From Streptomyces sp. WZ-12 (GTDB lineage Bacteria > Actinomycetota > Actinomycetes > Streptomycetales > Streptomycetaceae), in the NCBI RefSeq assembly GCF_028898845.1, contig NZ_CP118574.1:7985001-8049000 (forward strand): a DNA stretch of 64,000 bases, in the 5' to 3' direction. The position numbers and the translations under genes are program-made. Below are positions 11,168-19,749 of the stretch, in pieces; position 1 is the stretch's first letter; each line of letters begins with the position of its first letter. The notes under the pieces are model-generated. The model ran no database searches. It was not told the origin of the DNA and saw nothing but the letters and a program-made list of their open reading frames with translations.

Positions 11168-12394
11168 TCAGCCGAGCCGTCCGCCGTCCGCAGGCCGCGG
11201 CACTCCGCACAGCGCATGGTCGATCAGGTCGGTGGTGGCCCGGATCTGGCGGGCGGCGGTGTCCGGGTCGCCGGGGCGGCTGTGCAGGGAGACGGTGACG
11301 GTGCTCCGGCCGTCGGCGGTGGTGGCGGGCCAGACCATGTACCCGTAGCCGTCGCCGCTGTGGCCCCAATAGCCGCCGCCGCAGGTCAACGGGGTCCAGG
11401 ACAGGCCGAGTCCGTAGCGGCCGCCCCGCGGGGCGCCCGGGTCGGCGGGCACCGCCACCGTCCGGCGCATCTCGGCGAGTTGGGCGGGGGCCAGCAGGCG
11501 GCCGCTGAGCAGCGCACGGTAGAACGCGGTGGTGTCCGCCGGCGTGCTGATCAGCGAGCCGTCGGCGTCCCCGTCGAAGGGGAGGTAGGCGAGGGTGGTG
11601 TCGATCAGCGGGCCGTTGGGCGTGAACTGCTGGTAGTTGGTGGCGTGCGGGCGGGGGAGGGCGGGGTCGTCGCCCGGGGCGAAGGTGTGGGTCAGGTGGA
11701 GCGGGCGGAGGATACGGGTGCGCACCTCGTGTTCCCAGGAGTGGCCGGTGACCGCGCGGATCAGCAGGCCGGCGAGGACGTAGTTGGTGTTGCAGTACTG
11801 CCAGCGGGCGCCCGGCTGGAAGGACGGCGGGTGGCGCAGGGCGAGGGCGACGCGCTGCGCGGAGGTGTAGGGGGTCCGGCGGTTGCGGTAGTACTCGGCG
11901 GCGCTGGGGTGCGGGGCGACCTCGCCGATGTAGTCCGGCAGTCCGCTGCTGTGCTGGAGCAGTTGGCGCACGGTGATCCGGCGCCCGTCGTTGCCGTGGC
12001 CGCGCACCAGGCCCGGCAGCCACCGGTCCACCGTGTCGTCGAGCGACAGCCGCCCCTCGCCGACCAGTTGGAGCACCACGGTGGCCACGAACGTCTTGGT
12101 GTTGCTGCCGATCCGGACGTATCCGTTCTGGGGTACGGGGCGTCCGGTGCGGAGGTCTCCGGTGCCGCTGCGGGCGGTGCGGGTCCCCCGGGGCGTCTCC
12201 AGGCGGACGGAGACGCCGGTGACGCCGGTGGCGCGCAGGGCGTCGGCGTCCTGCTGGAGTCGGGTGGGCGCGTTGGCCGTGGCCTGGGTGGGGACCAGTC
12301 CCGTGAGGACGGCGGCGGCGAGGAGTGCGGCGGCGGCACGGCGCGGGCGGCGGGGCGGGCGGCCCTTGGGGGCGCTCGTCGTGGGCGTGGACAT
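11168..12394 (-). CDS. secreted serine hydrolase, beta-lactamase/D-Ala-D-Ala carboxypeptidase family (class C)
   Basis: A 408-residue protein. Residues 1-40 form a long twin-Arg-rich signal peptide (RPPRRPRRAAAALLAAAVLTGLVP) suggesting export. The penicillin-binding fold motifs are present: SxxK in SNTK, YxN in YCNTNY, and HSG in WGHSGDGYG replacing KTG. This combination is typical of the S12 (class C) DD-peptidase/esterase family rather than a true resistance beta-lactamase. It probably acts on peptidoglycan stem peptides or as an esterase outside the cell. It may be co-transcribed with the monooxygenase gene downstream. Confidence 0.88.
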   Translation of the reverse strand: MSTPTTSAPKGRPPRRPRRAAAALLAAAVLTGLVPTQATANAPTRLQQDADALRATGVTGVSVRLETPRGTRTARSGTGDLRTGRPVPQNGYVRIGSNTKTFVATVVLQLVGEGRLSLDDTVDRWLPGLVRGHGNDGRRITVRQLLQHSSGLPDYIGEVAPHPSAAEYYRNRRTPYTSAQRVALALRHPPSFQPGARWQYCNTNYVLAGLLIRAVTGHSWEHEVRTRILRPLHLTHTFAPGDDPALPRPHATNYQQFTPNGPLIDTTLAYLPFDGDADGSLISTPADTTAFYRALLSGRLLAPAQLAEMRRTVAVPADPGAPRGGRYGLGLSWTPLTCGGGYWGHSGDGYGYMVWPATTADGRSTVTVSLHSRPGDPDTAARQIRATTDLIDHALCGVPRPADGGRLG

Positions 12395-12597
12395 GGCCTC
12401 ACCGTAGGGAGCGCCGCGCCCTACGGGCCATGCCGCTGGCCTCCGTAGTCGGGTGGGGTTCTCCCCACGGAGTGGAGGGTGGACTTCCGGAACTTCCCTT
12501 TGTGCGCGATGTGTTCGGAGGGAACGCATTGCGGCGAATCTCCCTCTTGTGGGGTGGAGGAGGCAGGAGGCCCCCTCCGTCACAGGGGAGGAAAACG

Positions 12598-13035
12598 ATG
12601 AAGGAACGAGTCGCGCGGGGGACCCTTGGACGCCGGGGCGGCCGCATCGCCGTCGTGGGCGCCATGGGTGCGGCCGCGGTCGTACTGGCCGTCACCCCGG
12701 CGTTCGCCAAGGGCAGCGCCACGCTCAACGTCTCGCCCGGCACCGTCAAGGTGGGCGGCACCGTGCACGTCACGGGTCAGGGCGACAGCGATGCGATCCA
12801 GTACGGCAAGTTCTGCGCGGAGCAGCGCCTCGGCACCCACGGTGCCTGGCACACCATCAAGTGCGGGAAGATCGTGGAGATCGCCGGCGCCGAGGCCAAG
12901 GTCGATGTGAAGGTCAAGGCCCAGAAGCGCGGCGACCTCCAGTTCCGCGGCGTGCTCTACGGCGTCGACGGACCGGGCGGCGGCCACCCGAGCGCGGACT
13001 TCCACACCGCCGTGAAGACCGTCCGCGTGAGCTGA
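12598..13035 (+). CDS. small secreted protein, 145 aa
   Basis: ATG 12598 follows GGGGAGG. The first 38 residues are a classical signal peptide (Arg-rich n-region, hydrophobic core, cleavage near PAFA-KG). The mature part begins with a beta-rich repeat-like segment (LNVSPGTVKVGGTVHVTG) that resembles immunoglobulin-like bacterial surface domains. Two Cys (in KFCAEQRL and IKCGK) could form a disulphide. No catalytic motif is seen, and the role outside the cell is unknown. Confidence 0.8.
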   Translation: MKERVARGTLGRRGGRIAVVGAMGAAAVVLAVTPAFAKGSATLNVSPGTVKVGGTVHVTGQGDSDAIQYGKFCAEQRLGTHGAWHTIKCGKIVEIAGAEAKVDVKVKAQKRGDLQFRGVLYGVDGPGGGHPSADFHTAVKTVRVS

Positions 13036-13115
13036 ACGGACGCGATAACTCGCCGGTCTCCACGCTGACATGACCGCTGTCCCGGGGGCGGTCGGTCGGC
13101 GGAAGTCGAAGAAGC

Positions 13116-13146
13116 GGGCGCCACCCTCGACGCAGGGGTGGCGCCC
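13116..13146. terminator. bidirectional hairpin between convergent genes
   Basis: Perfect 11-bp arms GGGCGCCACCC (13116-13126) and GGGTGGCGCCC (13136-13146) with a 9-nt loop, between the stop codons of the small secreted protein (13035) and the molybdenum hydroxylase (13156). Confidence 0.75.
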
Positions 13147-13155
13147 GTTGTCGGA

Positions 13156-15291
13156 TCAGTCGAGCGCGGTGCCGGCGGTCAGCACCCGGTCCGGGCGGAT
13201 CGGCAGCTTCCGGTGGCGGACGCCGGTCGCGTGCCAGACCGCGTTGGCGACCGCCGCCGCGGCGCCCACGATGCCGACCTCACCGATGCCCTTGATGCCG
13301 ACGGGGTCGTGCTCGTCCGGGTCGTCCACCCAGTCCGCCTCGACGAGCGGGACATCGGCGTTGGCGGCCACGTGGTAGCCGGCGAGGTCGGCGCCGACAT
13401 GGCTGCCGAAGGCCGCGTCCAGGGACGCCTCCTCGTGCAGGGCCATGGACAGCCCCCAGATCATGCCGCCGACCAACTGGCTGCGCGCGGTCAGCGGATT
13501 GACGATCCGGCCGGCCGCGAAGACGCCCAGCATCCGCCGGACCCGCACCTCGCCGGTGGCGACGTCCACCGCGACCTCGGCGAACTGCGCCCCGAACGCG
13601 TGCCGTTCACGGGGCGGCAGCGCGCCCAGGGCCTCGGTGGTGTCCGAGCGCACGGTGATCCCCTGGGGCGGAATGCTGCCGCCCAGGGCCAGTTGGGCGC
13701 GCAGATCGCGGGCGGCGAGCTCGACCGCCCAGGACCAGGAACGGGTGCCGGCCGAGCCGCCGGCGAGCATCGCCGGGCCGAAGTCGCTGTCGCCGATCCG
13801 GACCGCCACCCGCTCCGGAGCCACCTCCAACGCGTCCGCGGCGACCAGGGTCAGCGCGGTGCGCGCCCCGGTGCCGATGTCCGCGGCGGTGATCCGCACG
13901 GTGAAGGTGCCGTCCGCCTCCGCCGTCACCGCCGCCGTGGACGGGCCGGCCAGAGTGGGGAACGAGGCGGCCGCGGTGCCCGTCCCGAGCAGCCAGCGGC
14001 CGTCCCGGCGCGCCCCCGGACGCGGATCGCGGTCGGCCCAACCGAACCGGCGGGCGCCCTCGTCGAAGCAGGCCAGGAGCCGGCGGCTGCTGAAGGGCAG
14101 CCCGGAGATCGGGCCCACCTCCGGCTCGTTGCGGGCGCGCAGCGCGATCGGGTCGATGCCGCACTTCTCGGCGAGCTCGTCCAGCGCGCACTCCAGCGCG
14201 AAGGAGCCGGGCGCCTCGCCGGGCGCCCGCATCCAGGTCGGGGTCGGCACGTCGAGCCGGACCACCCGGTTGACGGTGTGGTGCGCGTCGGCGTCGTACA
14301 TCGCGCGGGCCACGTCCGCGCTCCGCTCGACGAACTCGTGCACCGTGGACGTCTGGTTCAACCCCTCGTGGTGCAGGGCGCGCAGCCGCCCGTCGGGGTC
14401 GGCGCCGAGCCGGACCCGCTGCGCGGTGGGGCTGCGGTAGCCGACCAGCGAGAACATCTGACGTCGCGTCAACACGACCCGGACCGGGCGGTGCAGGACC
14501 GTCGCGGCCAGCACCGCCACCACCTGGTGCGGGCGGCACCCCTTCGCGCCGAAGGCGCCGCCGACGTGCTCGGAACGCACCCGCACCGTGGCCGGGTCGA
14601 GCGAGAACAGCAGCGCCAACTCCCTGGCGACGTGCCGGCTGCCCTGGTTGGAGTCGATGACCTCCAGCCGCCCGTTGTCCCAGTAGGCGGTCGCGGCGTG
14701 CGGCTCCAGCGGGTGGTGGTGCTCCTCCGGAGTGCTGTACTCCGCGTCCAACACGACGGCGGACGCGGCGAACTCGTTGGCCAGGTTCCCCTTCGTCGCC
14801 TCGGTGGCGAACCGCGGGCTGCTCTCCGGCTCGTACGTCGCCGGGTGCCCGACGGCGAACGCCACGTCGTGCGGCTCCTCGTCGTACTCGACGAGGAGCG
14901 ACTCGGCGGCCTCCCGGGCCTGTTCGGAGGTCTCGGCGACGACCAGCGCGACCGGCCAGCCCGCGTAGGGCACCCGGTCGTGCTGGAAGACCTGGAGCGC
15001 CGGGTCGGGCGTCCCCATCGGGGCGGCGTAATCGGACTCCAGGGGCTGGGCGTTGCCGTGGTGCAGGACGGTCAGCACGCCGGGCATCGCCAGGACGGCG
15101 GCGGTGTCGAGGGCGCGGATCCGGCCGCGGGCGATGGTGGACACCACCAGCCAGCCGTGCGCGAGCCCGGCGAGGGGCACCTCGCCGGCGTAGCGGGCCG
15201 CGCCGGTCACCTTGTCGCGGCCCTCCACGCGGGTGTGCGAGGTGCCGACGGCGGCGCTCGCCGCGGTGTTCGTGGTGGTCGTGACGGTCAT
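13156..15291 (-). CDS. molybdenum hydroxylase large subunit (xanthine/aldehyde dehydrogenase family)
   Basis: A 711-residue molybdopterin cytosine dinucleotide-binding subunit. It carries the family GGAFGAKGCRPHQ stretch, a MRAPGEAPGSFALE loop, and near the C-terminus KGIGEVGIVGAAAA with the catalytic base Glu. The short length and ERR-like architecture match PaoC/YagR-type aldehyde oxidoreductases rather than true xanthine dehydrogenase. It hydroxylates aldehydes or N-heterocycles at the Mo centre. ATG 15291 overlaps the stop of the FAD subunit gene (ATGA), so all three subunits are translationally coupled. A dedicated MCD insertion chaperone is not seen in the window. Confidence 0.92.
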   Translation of the reverse strand: MTVTTTTNTAASAAVGTSHTRVEGRDKVTGAARYAGEVPLAGLAHGWLVVSTIARGRIRALDTAAVLAMPGVLTVLHHGNAQPLESDYAAPMGTPDPALQVFQHDRVPYAGWPVALVVAETSEQAREAAESLLVEYDEEPHDVAFAVGHPATYEPESSPRFATEATKGNLANEFAASAVVLDAEYSTPEEHHHPLEPHAATAYWDNGRLEVIDSNQGSRHVARELALLFSLDPATVRVRSEHVGGAFGAKGCRPHQVVAVLAATVLHRPVRVVLTRRQMFSLVGYRSPTAQRVRLGADPDGRLRALHHEGLNQTSTVHEFVERSADVARAMYDADAHHTVNRVVRLDVPTPTWMRAPGEAPGSFALECALDELAEKCGIDPIALRARNEPEVGPISGLPFSSRRLLACFDEGARRFGWADRDPRPGARRDGRWLLGTGTAAASFPTLAGPSTAAVTAEADGTFTVRITAADIGTGARTALTLVAADALEVAPERVAVRIGDSDFGPAMLAGGSAGTRSWSWAVELAARDLRAQLALGGSIPPQGITVRSDTTEALGALPPRERHAFGAQFAEVAVDVATGEVRVRRMLGVFAAGRIVNPLTARSQLVGGMIWGLSMALHEEASLDAAFGSHVGADLAGYHVAANADVPLVEADWVDDPDEHDPVGIKGIGEVGIVGAAAAVANAVWHATGVRHRKLPIRPDRVLTAGTALD

Positions 15292-16298
15292 CGGGTGGCC
15301 TCCTCGGTCCGCCGGCTCTCCTCGGCCAGCTCGGTCAGCACGGCGACGACGAGATTCCGGATCAGCGTCACCTTGTATCCGTTGTCGGACAGCGGCTCGG
15401 CGGCGGCCAGTTCGGCGTCGGCCGCGGCGGCGAACGCCTCGGCGGTCGCCGGCCCGCCGAGCAGCGCCCGCTCCGCCGCGCGGGCCCGCCACGGCCGCGA
15501 CGCGACCGCGCCGAACGCCAGCCGGACCCCGCGGACGGTGCCGTCGTGGACGTCGAGGGCGGCGGCGACCGAGCCGATGGCGAAGGCGAACGACGCCCGC
15601 TCGCGCACCTTGCGGTACCGCGAGACGGCGGCCAGCGGCGCCGGCGGCAGGGCGACGGCGGTGATCAGCGCACCGGGTGGCAACGCGGTCTCCCGATGCG
15701 GAGCGTCCGCCACCGGCAGGTACAGGTCCGCCAGTGCCAACTCGCCGGCGCCGTCGGCCGTTTCGTAGTGCACGACGGCGTCGAAGGCGGCCAGTGCCAC
15801 GCCCATGTCCGAGGGGTGGACGGCCACGCAGTGGGACGTGGCCCCCAGGATGGCGTGGTTGCGGTGCTCGCCGGCGACCGCCGGGCAACCGCTGCCGGGC
15901 GCCCGCTTGTTGCAGGGCTTGGTCACATCGGCGAAGTAGCCGCAGCGGGTGCGCTGGAGGAGGTTGCCGCCCACCGTGGCCATGTTGCGCAGCTGCCCCG
16001 AGGCGCCGGCCAGCACCGCCTGGGCCAACGCCGGGTAGCGGCGCCGCACTTCGGGGTGGGCGGCCAGGTCGCTGTTGGTGACGGTCGCACCGATCCGCAG
16101 CCCGCCGTCGTCGGTGACCGCGATCCCGTCGAGCGGCAACTCCCGCACGTCGACCAGGAGCACGGGCCGCTCCACCCCGCTCTTCATCAGGTCGACGAGG
16201 TTGGTGCCCCCGCCGAGGTACCGGGCCTCCGGTTCGGCGCCGAGCAGCGCCAGCGCGCCCGCGACGTCGAACGCCCGCCGGTAGTCGAACTCCCTCAT
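15288..16298 (-). CDS. molybdenum hydroxylase FAD-binding medium subunit
   Basis: A 336-residue CO dehydrogenase flavoprotein-type subunit. The FAD-binding loops ARYLGGGTNLVDLMKSG and LRNMATVGGNLLQRTRC are intact. An inserted Cys-rich segment (CGYFADVTKPC, then a further Cys eight residues on, and GATSHCVAVHPSD) is like the extra [4Fe-4S] cluster of PaoB, pointing to the periplasmic aldehyde oxidoreductase subfamily. It relays electrons from the [2Fe-2S] subunit or Mo site to an external acceptor. ATGA overlaps join it to both neighbours. Confidence 0.92.
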   Translation of the reverse strand: MREFDYRRAFDVAGALALLGAEPEARYLGGGTNLVDLMKSGVERPVLLVDVRELPLDGIAVTDDGGLRIGATVTNSDLAAHPEVRRRYPALAQAVLAGASGQLRNMATVGGNLLQRTRCGYFADVTKPCNKRAPGSGCPAVAGEHRNHAILGATSHCVAVHPSDMGVALAAFDAVVHYETADGAGELALADLYLPVADAPHRETALPPGALITAVALPPAPLAAVSRYRKVRERASFAFAIGSVAAALDVHDGTVRGVRLAFGAVASRPWRARAAERALLGGPATAEAFAAAADAELAAAEPLSDNGYKVTLIRNLVVAVLTELAEESRRTEEATR

Positions 16299-16870
16299 GC
16301 CGCGCCCTCCACGTCCGTCGCCACCATGCTCACCTTGCGGGCCGGGTCCTGCGCCGCCCGGGCGACCGCCCGGACGATCGAGACATACGCACCGCAGCGG
16401 CACAGGTTGCCGCTCATCCGCTCCCGGATCTCGTCGGCCGTCAGCGGTACCGGGCCGGCCTCCGGGCGGACGTCGGCGGTGACCGCGCTGGGCCAGCCCG
16501 CGGCGTGCTCCTCGATCGCGGCCACCGCGGAACAGATCTGCCCCGGCGTGCAGTAGCCGCACTGGAAGCCGTCGAGGTCGAGGAACGCCTGCTGCACCGG
16601 GTGCAGTTGGTCCCCGTCCGCCAGGCCCTCGACGGATGTGATCTCCCGCCCCTCGGCGGCCACCGCGAGCTGGAGGCAGGAGACCACCCGGCGGCCGTCG
16701 AGCAGCACCGTGCAGGCGCCGCACTGCCCCTGGTCGCAGCCCTTCTTGGTGCCGGTCAGGTCGAGCCGCTCGCGCAGCGCGTCGAGCAGGGTGGTGCGGT
16801 TGTCGACGGGCAGCGTGTGCTTCTCGCCGTTGATGGTCAAGGTGATGGCACCGGCCGTCGATGGGGCCAT
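16295..16870 (-). CDS. molybdenum hydroxylase [2Fe-2S] small subunit
   Basis: A 191-residue subunit with two [2Fe-2S] sites: plant-type ferredoxin motif GCDQGQCGACTVLLDG with a further Cys in VVSCLQLA, and the helical-domain motif QCGYCTPGQIC with NLCRCGAY. It lacks the Tat signal found in E. coli PaoA, so the complex is probably cytoplasmic here. ATG 16870 follows AAGAAGG. It is the first gene of the operon, and the TetR gene is divergent across a 419-bp gap. Confidence 0.92.
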   Translation of the reverse strand: MAPSTAGAITLTINGEKHTLPVDNRTTLLDALRERLDLTGTKKGCDQGQCGACTVLLDGRRVVSCLQLAVAAEGREITSVEGLADGDQLHPVQQAFLDLDGFQCGYCTPGQICSAVAAIEEHAAGWPSAVTADVRPEAGPVPLTADEIRERMSGNLCRCGAYVSIVRAVARAAQDPARKVSMVATDVEGAA

Positions 16871-17289
16871 GGTCTGCCTTCTTTCGCGTCTCGCGCGGCG
16901 AACGGGCGCGGCGGGTCCCGGTCGGGGCCGGCGGCCCACCGCGTTCGGTCAACGGATCGGATCGGCTCCGCCGGGCGGAAACGCTCGACGGAGCCGAGAA
17001 GTTGGGGGCTGGGGGGTGGTGGTGCGCTGGGTCGCGGCGTCGGAAGGGATATGGGGTGGGCTCGGGGGGCACGCTGGAGGGTGGCACATCGACTGCTGCG
17101 GTGGCTTCCGGGTTCCCCAACGGGTCGTCCCACCGCTCCTCTGCCGCTAGGGTGTGATCCACAAGCGGACAACCGTCCACTGACGTGGAAACCTAACGGA
17201 CAGTTGTCCGGTTAGCAAGGTGGAGTGTCCGTCGGTGGCCGGCCGCCCAACAAGCCCCATCCATCGGTGCCTTACCGCGAGGAGGACGC
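16871..17289. other. intergenic control region between the Mo-hydroxylase operon and tetR
   Basis: 419 bp without a supported gene. The left half is GC-rich without visible signals. The right part (17160-17220) carries the palindromic operator described separately, close to the TetR gene start at 17290. Confidence 0.5.
17166..17215. promoter_or_regulatory. two palindromic operator half-sets, probable TetR binding region
   Basis: A dyad CGGACA-GT-TGTCCG (17197-17210) is flanked by CTAA and GTTAG, extending the symmetry with a one-base bulge. A related degenerate copy, CGGACA-AC-CGTCCA, lies 31 bp upstream at 17166-17179. Both lie between the divergent hydroxylase operon and the TetR gene, the usual place for a TetR autoregulatory operator. 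Confidence 0.6.
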
Positions 17290-17871
17290 GTGCCCCGGCC
17301 CAAGGACGCGCCCCTGCGCACGGACGCGCAACGCAACCGCGACCGCATCCTTAAAGTGGCCCTGTCCGAACTGACCCGCTGCGCCGACGTCCCACTGAGC
17401 GCGATAGCCAAGAAGGCCGGGGTCGGACAGGGCACGTTCTACCGCAACTTCCCCAACCGCGAGGCCCTCGTCCTGGAGGTCTACCGCCACGAGGTCCAAC
17501 AGGTCTGCGACGCCGCCGCCCACCTCCTGGCCACCCACCCGCCGGACCGGGCGCTGCGCGCCTGGATGGACCGCCTCGCCCAGTACGCGATGGCCAAGGC
17601 CGGCCTGGCCGCCGCCCTGCGCAAGGCCACCACCCCGCACGGCACCTTCGCCGCCGTCGCCCGCGGTCCCCTCACCGCCGCCCTCGCCCTCCTCCTGACC
17701 GCCAACGAAGCCGCCGGCACCATCCGCCCCGACATCACCCCCGAAGACTTCCTCCTCGCCATCGCGGGCCTGTGGCAACTCGACCCCCACAGCGACTGGT
17801 CGACCCGCGCGGGACGCCTCCTCGACCTGGTAATGGACGGGTTGCGGGCGGGGGCTTTGGGCGGGGGGTGA
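17290..17871 (+). CDS. TetR/AcrR family transcriptional regulator
   Basis: A 193-residue regulator. Residues 10-60 form the N-terminal three-helix DNA-binding domain with the family signature GVGQGTFYRNFPNREALVLEVY. The C-terminal ligand domain is Ala-rich and specific. GTG 17290 follows GAGGAGG with good spacing. It is divergent from the molybdenum hydroxylase operon and is the likely repressor of it, with an aldehyde or heterocycle as possible inducer (inference). Confidence 0.9.
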   Translation: MPRPKDAPLRTDAQRNRDRILKVALSELTRCADVPLSAIAKKAGVGQGTFYRNFPNREALVLEVYRHEVQQVCDAAAHLLATHPPDRALRAWMDRLAQYAMAKAGLAAALRKATTPHGTFAAVARGPLTAALALLLTANEAAGTIRPDITPEDFLLAIAGLWQLDPHSDWSTRAGRLLDLVMDGLRAGALGGG

Positions 17872-18046
17872 GACTTCGCAGTCTCGACGGTCGAACGGTG
17901 AGGTGGAGATCAGGGGAAGTGTTGTTCGCCTCCCCTGGCGCGTTGTTCAGGGGCTTCTCCATCGGTTATCCGAAAGGCGACCTCTTCGGCTCCGTCGGGC
18001 GGGACGGGGCTGGTGTCCTCGTATCCGTTGCCGAGGTGGTCACTGG

Positions 18047-18247
18047 TCACTGATCACTGTGAGGATGGTTCCGGATCTCCCGCGCCGCGGAGCAGGCGGC
18101 AGCCCAGTCATTCCGCTTTCGCGCTTGGCCCCGCTGAACGTCAAGCGCAGCGCAGACCTTGCAGTCTGACGCTGGAGTGCCCTCCAACAGCCAGCCGTCT
18201 AACGGCAGCTCGACGGGCTTCTGTGAATAGCTGACGGGGTCGGTCAT
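18047..18247 (-). CDS. small Cys-containing protein paired with an XRE regulator
   Basis: A 66-residue protein read from ATG 18247 behind a GGAGG site. It carries CKVCAALDVQRGQA and ends with EIRNHPHSDQ, a pattern familiar from small Streptomyces proteins encoded beside XRE regulators. The CxxC pair could bind metal or respond to redox. It is divergent from the XRE gene and the shared 152-bp gap holds a direct repeat. No biochemical role is established to my knowledge. Confidence 0.75.
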   Translation of the reverse strand: MTDPVSYSQKPVELPLDGWLLEGTPASDCKVCAALDVQRGQARKRNDWAAACSAAREIRNHPHSDQ

Positions 18248-18308
18248 TGCGGTCCTCCGCTGCTCTGTGGCGTGTCACCGAATCAACGCCCTTTTGAGGG
18301 CAGGGAAC

Positions 18309-18326
18309 TTGCACATCGTTTGCACA
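18309..18326. promoter_or_regulatory. TTGCACA direct repeat, candidate XRE operator
   Basis: TTGCACA occurs at 18309-18315 and again at 18320-18326, 11 bp apart, which is one helical turn. It lies midway between the divergent small gene (start 18247) and the XRE gene (start 18400), so a dimeric regulator on one face of the helix could control both. Confidence 0.5.
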
Positions 18327-18399
18327 GAAGTCGTGTGGGTATCCGCTTGGCCTGTGACGATGGTTGACAGGACCTGCGCTCGCGAGGAAGACCAAGCCC

Positions 18400-19581
18400 A
18401 TGAGCACTACTGACCTTGCACCCGGCGGCAATCTGGCAGTGTTGCGGAAGGCTCACGGAAAGTCCCAGGGAAGGCTGGCCAAGGACGCCAATGTCTCGCT
18501 GTCCCTGCTGAGCAAGATCGAAGTAGGGGACCGGGCACTGACGCCCGCGGTGGCCGCCGCTGTCGGCAAGGCGCTCGGCGTGTCCATGGCTGAGGTGCTG
18601 GGGAAGTCTTCGGTGGCACAAGAGGATGAAGCGCGACTCTCGACGCTGCGCTCGGCCTTGAGGGACTACGACCTTCCTGGTAGGCGGCGGGTCGACGAAC
18701 AGCAGATCAGCGCCGCGCTGGCGGTAGCCGGGCAGCACCGTGACGCGGTGGACGTGACGCAGTTGCTGGGGATGCTCCCGGGGCTTCTCAGGGCTGCAAC
18801 GGCGTACGCACACACCGCCAACACCCTCGATGCGTGGATGGCGCTCTCGGAGACGTACAGCACGGTGTACTGGCTTGCTGCGCGGCACCGGTGGATGGAC
18901 ATGGCGGAGCTGGCGGTGACGCGCCAGCGGTGGGCCGTGGAGCAGAAGCCCAACCCGCTCGGGGAAGCGCTCGCCGCTCGTGACAGGGCGGGGGTGTACC
19001 TGAACTTCGGGGAGATCGAAACCGGACTCGCGATCGTGGATCGTGCAGTGTCGGCTGCGCAGACTTCACTGTCCGGTAGGGACCGGGATATCGCTGTGGG
19101 CATTCTGAATCTTCGGGGAATGACGCTTGCCGGCAGGCTTGAGGACAAGCGTGAAGCGGCACGGGAGGCTGACCGGCACATCCGGTCGGCACGGAACGCG
19201 ACCGCAGCGTTCAGCGCGGAAGTCGACGTGCACGGCCTGACGATCGGGCCACAGAACACGTTCACTCATGAACTGGCCACTCGCGTTGACTTGGGGAAGC
19301 CGCGGGACGCGTTGAGGCTGACGGACGACCTCGATGTGGCGCTGGTAGGTCTACCGCCCACCCGTGTCGCTCCGACACGGATCAACGTGGCTCGCGCGCA
19401 GCTCGACGTGGGTGATCGGGACGGGGCGCTGGAAAACCTGGGAATTGCCTGGGAAGTAGCTCCCCAGATGGCGCGCATTCATCCGATGGGCCGTGAGGTC
19501 TTCAGAGTGGTGTCGTCGCTGCACAGGAGGAGTAACGCGAAGTTGTTGAAGCTGTCGCAGCTCTCGGGTATCGAGATCTGA
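18400..19581 (+). CDS. XRE-family regulator with TPR-like C-terminal domain
   Basis: A 393-residue protein. Residues 10-70 form a Cro/CI helix-turn-helix (LRKAHGKSQGRLAKDANVS, then LSKIEVGDRALTPAVAAAVGKALG). The remaining ~300 residues are helical repeats resembling tetratricopeptide bundles, like the peptide-sensing or signalling domains found in many actinobacterial regulators. ATG 18400 follows GAGGAAG. Pairing with the divergent small protein is a recurrent Streptomyces arrangement often linked to development or antibiotic control, but its target here is unknown. Confidence 0.85.
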   Translation: MSTTDLAPGGNLAVLRKAHGKSQGRLAKDANVSLSLLSKIEVGDRALTPAVAAAVGKALGVSMAEVLGKSSVAQEDEARLSTLRSALRDYDLPGRRRVDEQQISAALAVAGQHRDAVDVTQLLGMLPGLLRAATAYAHTANTLDAWMALSETYSTVYWLAARHRWMDMAELAVTRQRWAVEQKPNPLGEALAARDRAGVYLNFGEIETGLAIVDRAVSAAQTSLSGRDRDIAVGILNLRGMTLAGRLEDKREAAREADRHIRSARNATAAFSAEVDVHGLTIGPQNTFTHELATRVDLGKPRDALRLTDDLDVALVGLPPTRVAPTRINVARAQLDVGDRDGALENLGIAWEVAPQMARIHPMGREVFRVVSSLHRRSNAKLLKLSQLSGIEI

Positions 19582-19690
19582 TCAACGCGTGAAGGCCGGC
19601 TGGGTCTGCCGCGGAGGCGGAAGCGGAAGTCGGAGTTGCCGAGTGGTGAGTCCAGCGACAACCGCCGGCAAGAACTCCCCGAAACCCAGG

Positions 19691-19729
19691 CCGCGTCGCG
19701 CCCCCGTGCAGGGTGGGGGCGTGACGCGG
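19691..19729. terminator. long bidirectional hairpin between convergent genes
   Basis: Arms 19691-19705 (CCGCGTCGCGCCCCC) and 19715-19729 pair over 15 bp with one G-T wobble around a 9-nt loop. It lies between the stops of the XRE gene (19581) and the TauD-like gene (19750) and probably ends both transcripts. Confidence 0.75.
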
Positions 19730-19749
19730 CGGGTGGGGGGTGATGTTGG

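Noticed and set aside
11168..12394. Beta-lactamase resistance gene
   Set aside because: The HSG in place of KTG and the overall sequence match S12 DD-peptidase/esterase proteins common in Streptomyces, with no resistance context.
13138..15768. An 876-codon rightward frame opposite the molybdenum hydroxylase
   Set aside because: It is an antisense shadow with no family motif, while the opposite strand encodes all cofactor motifs.
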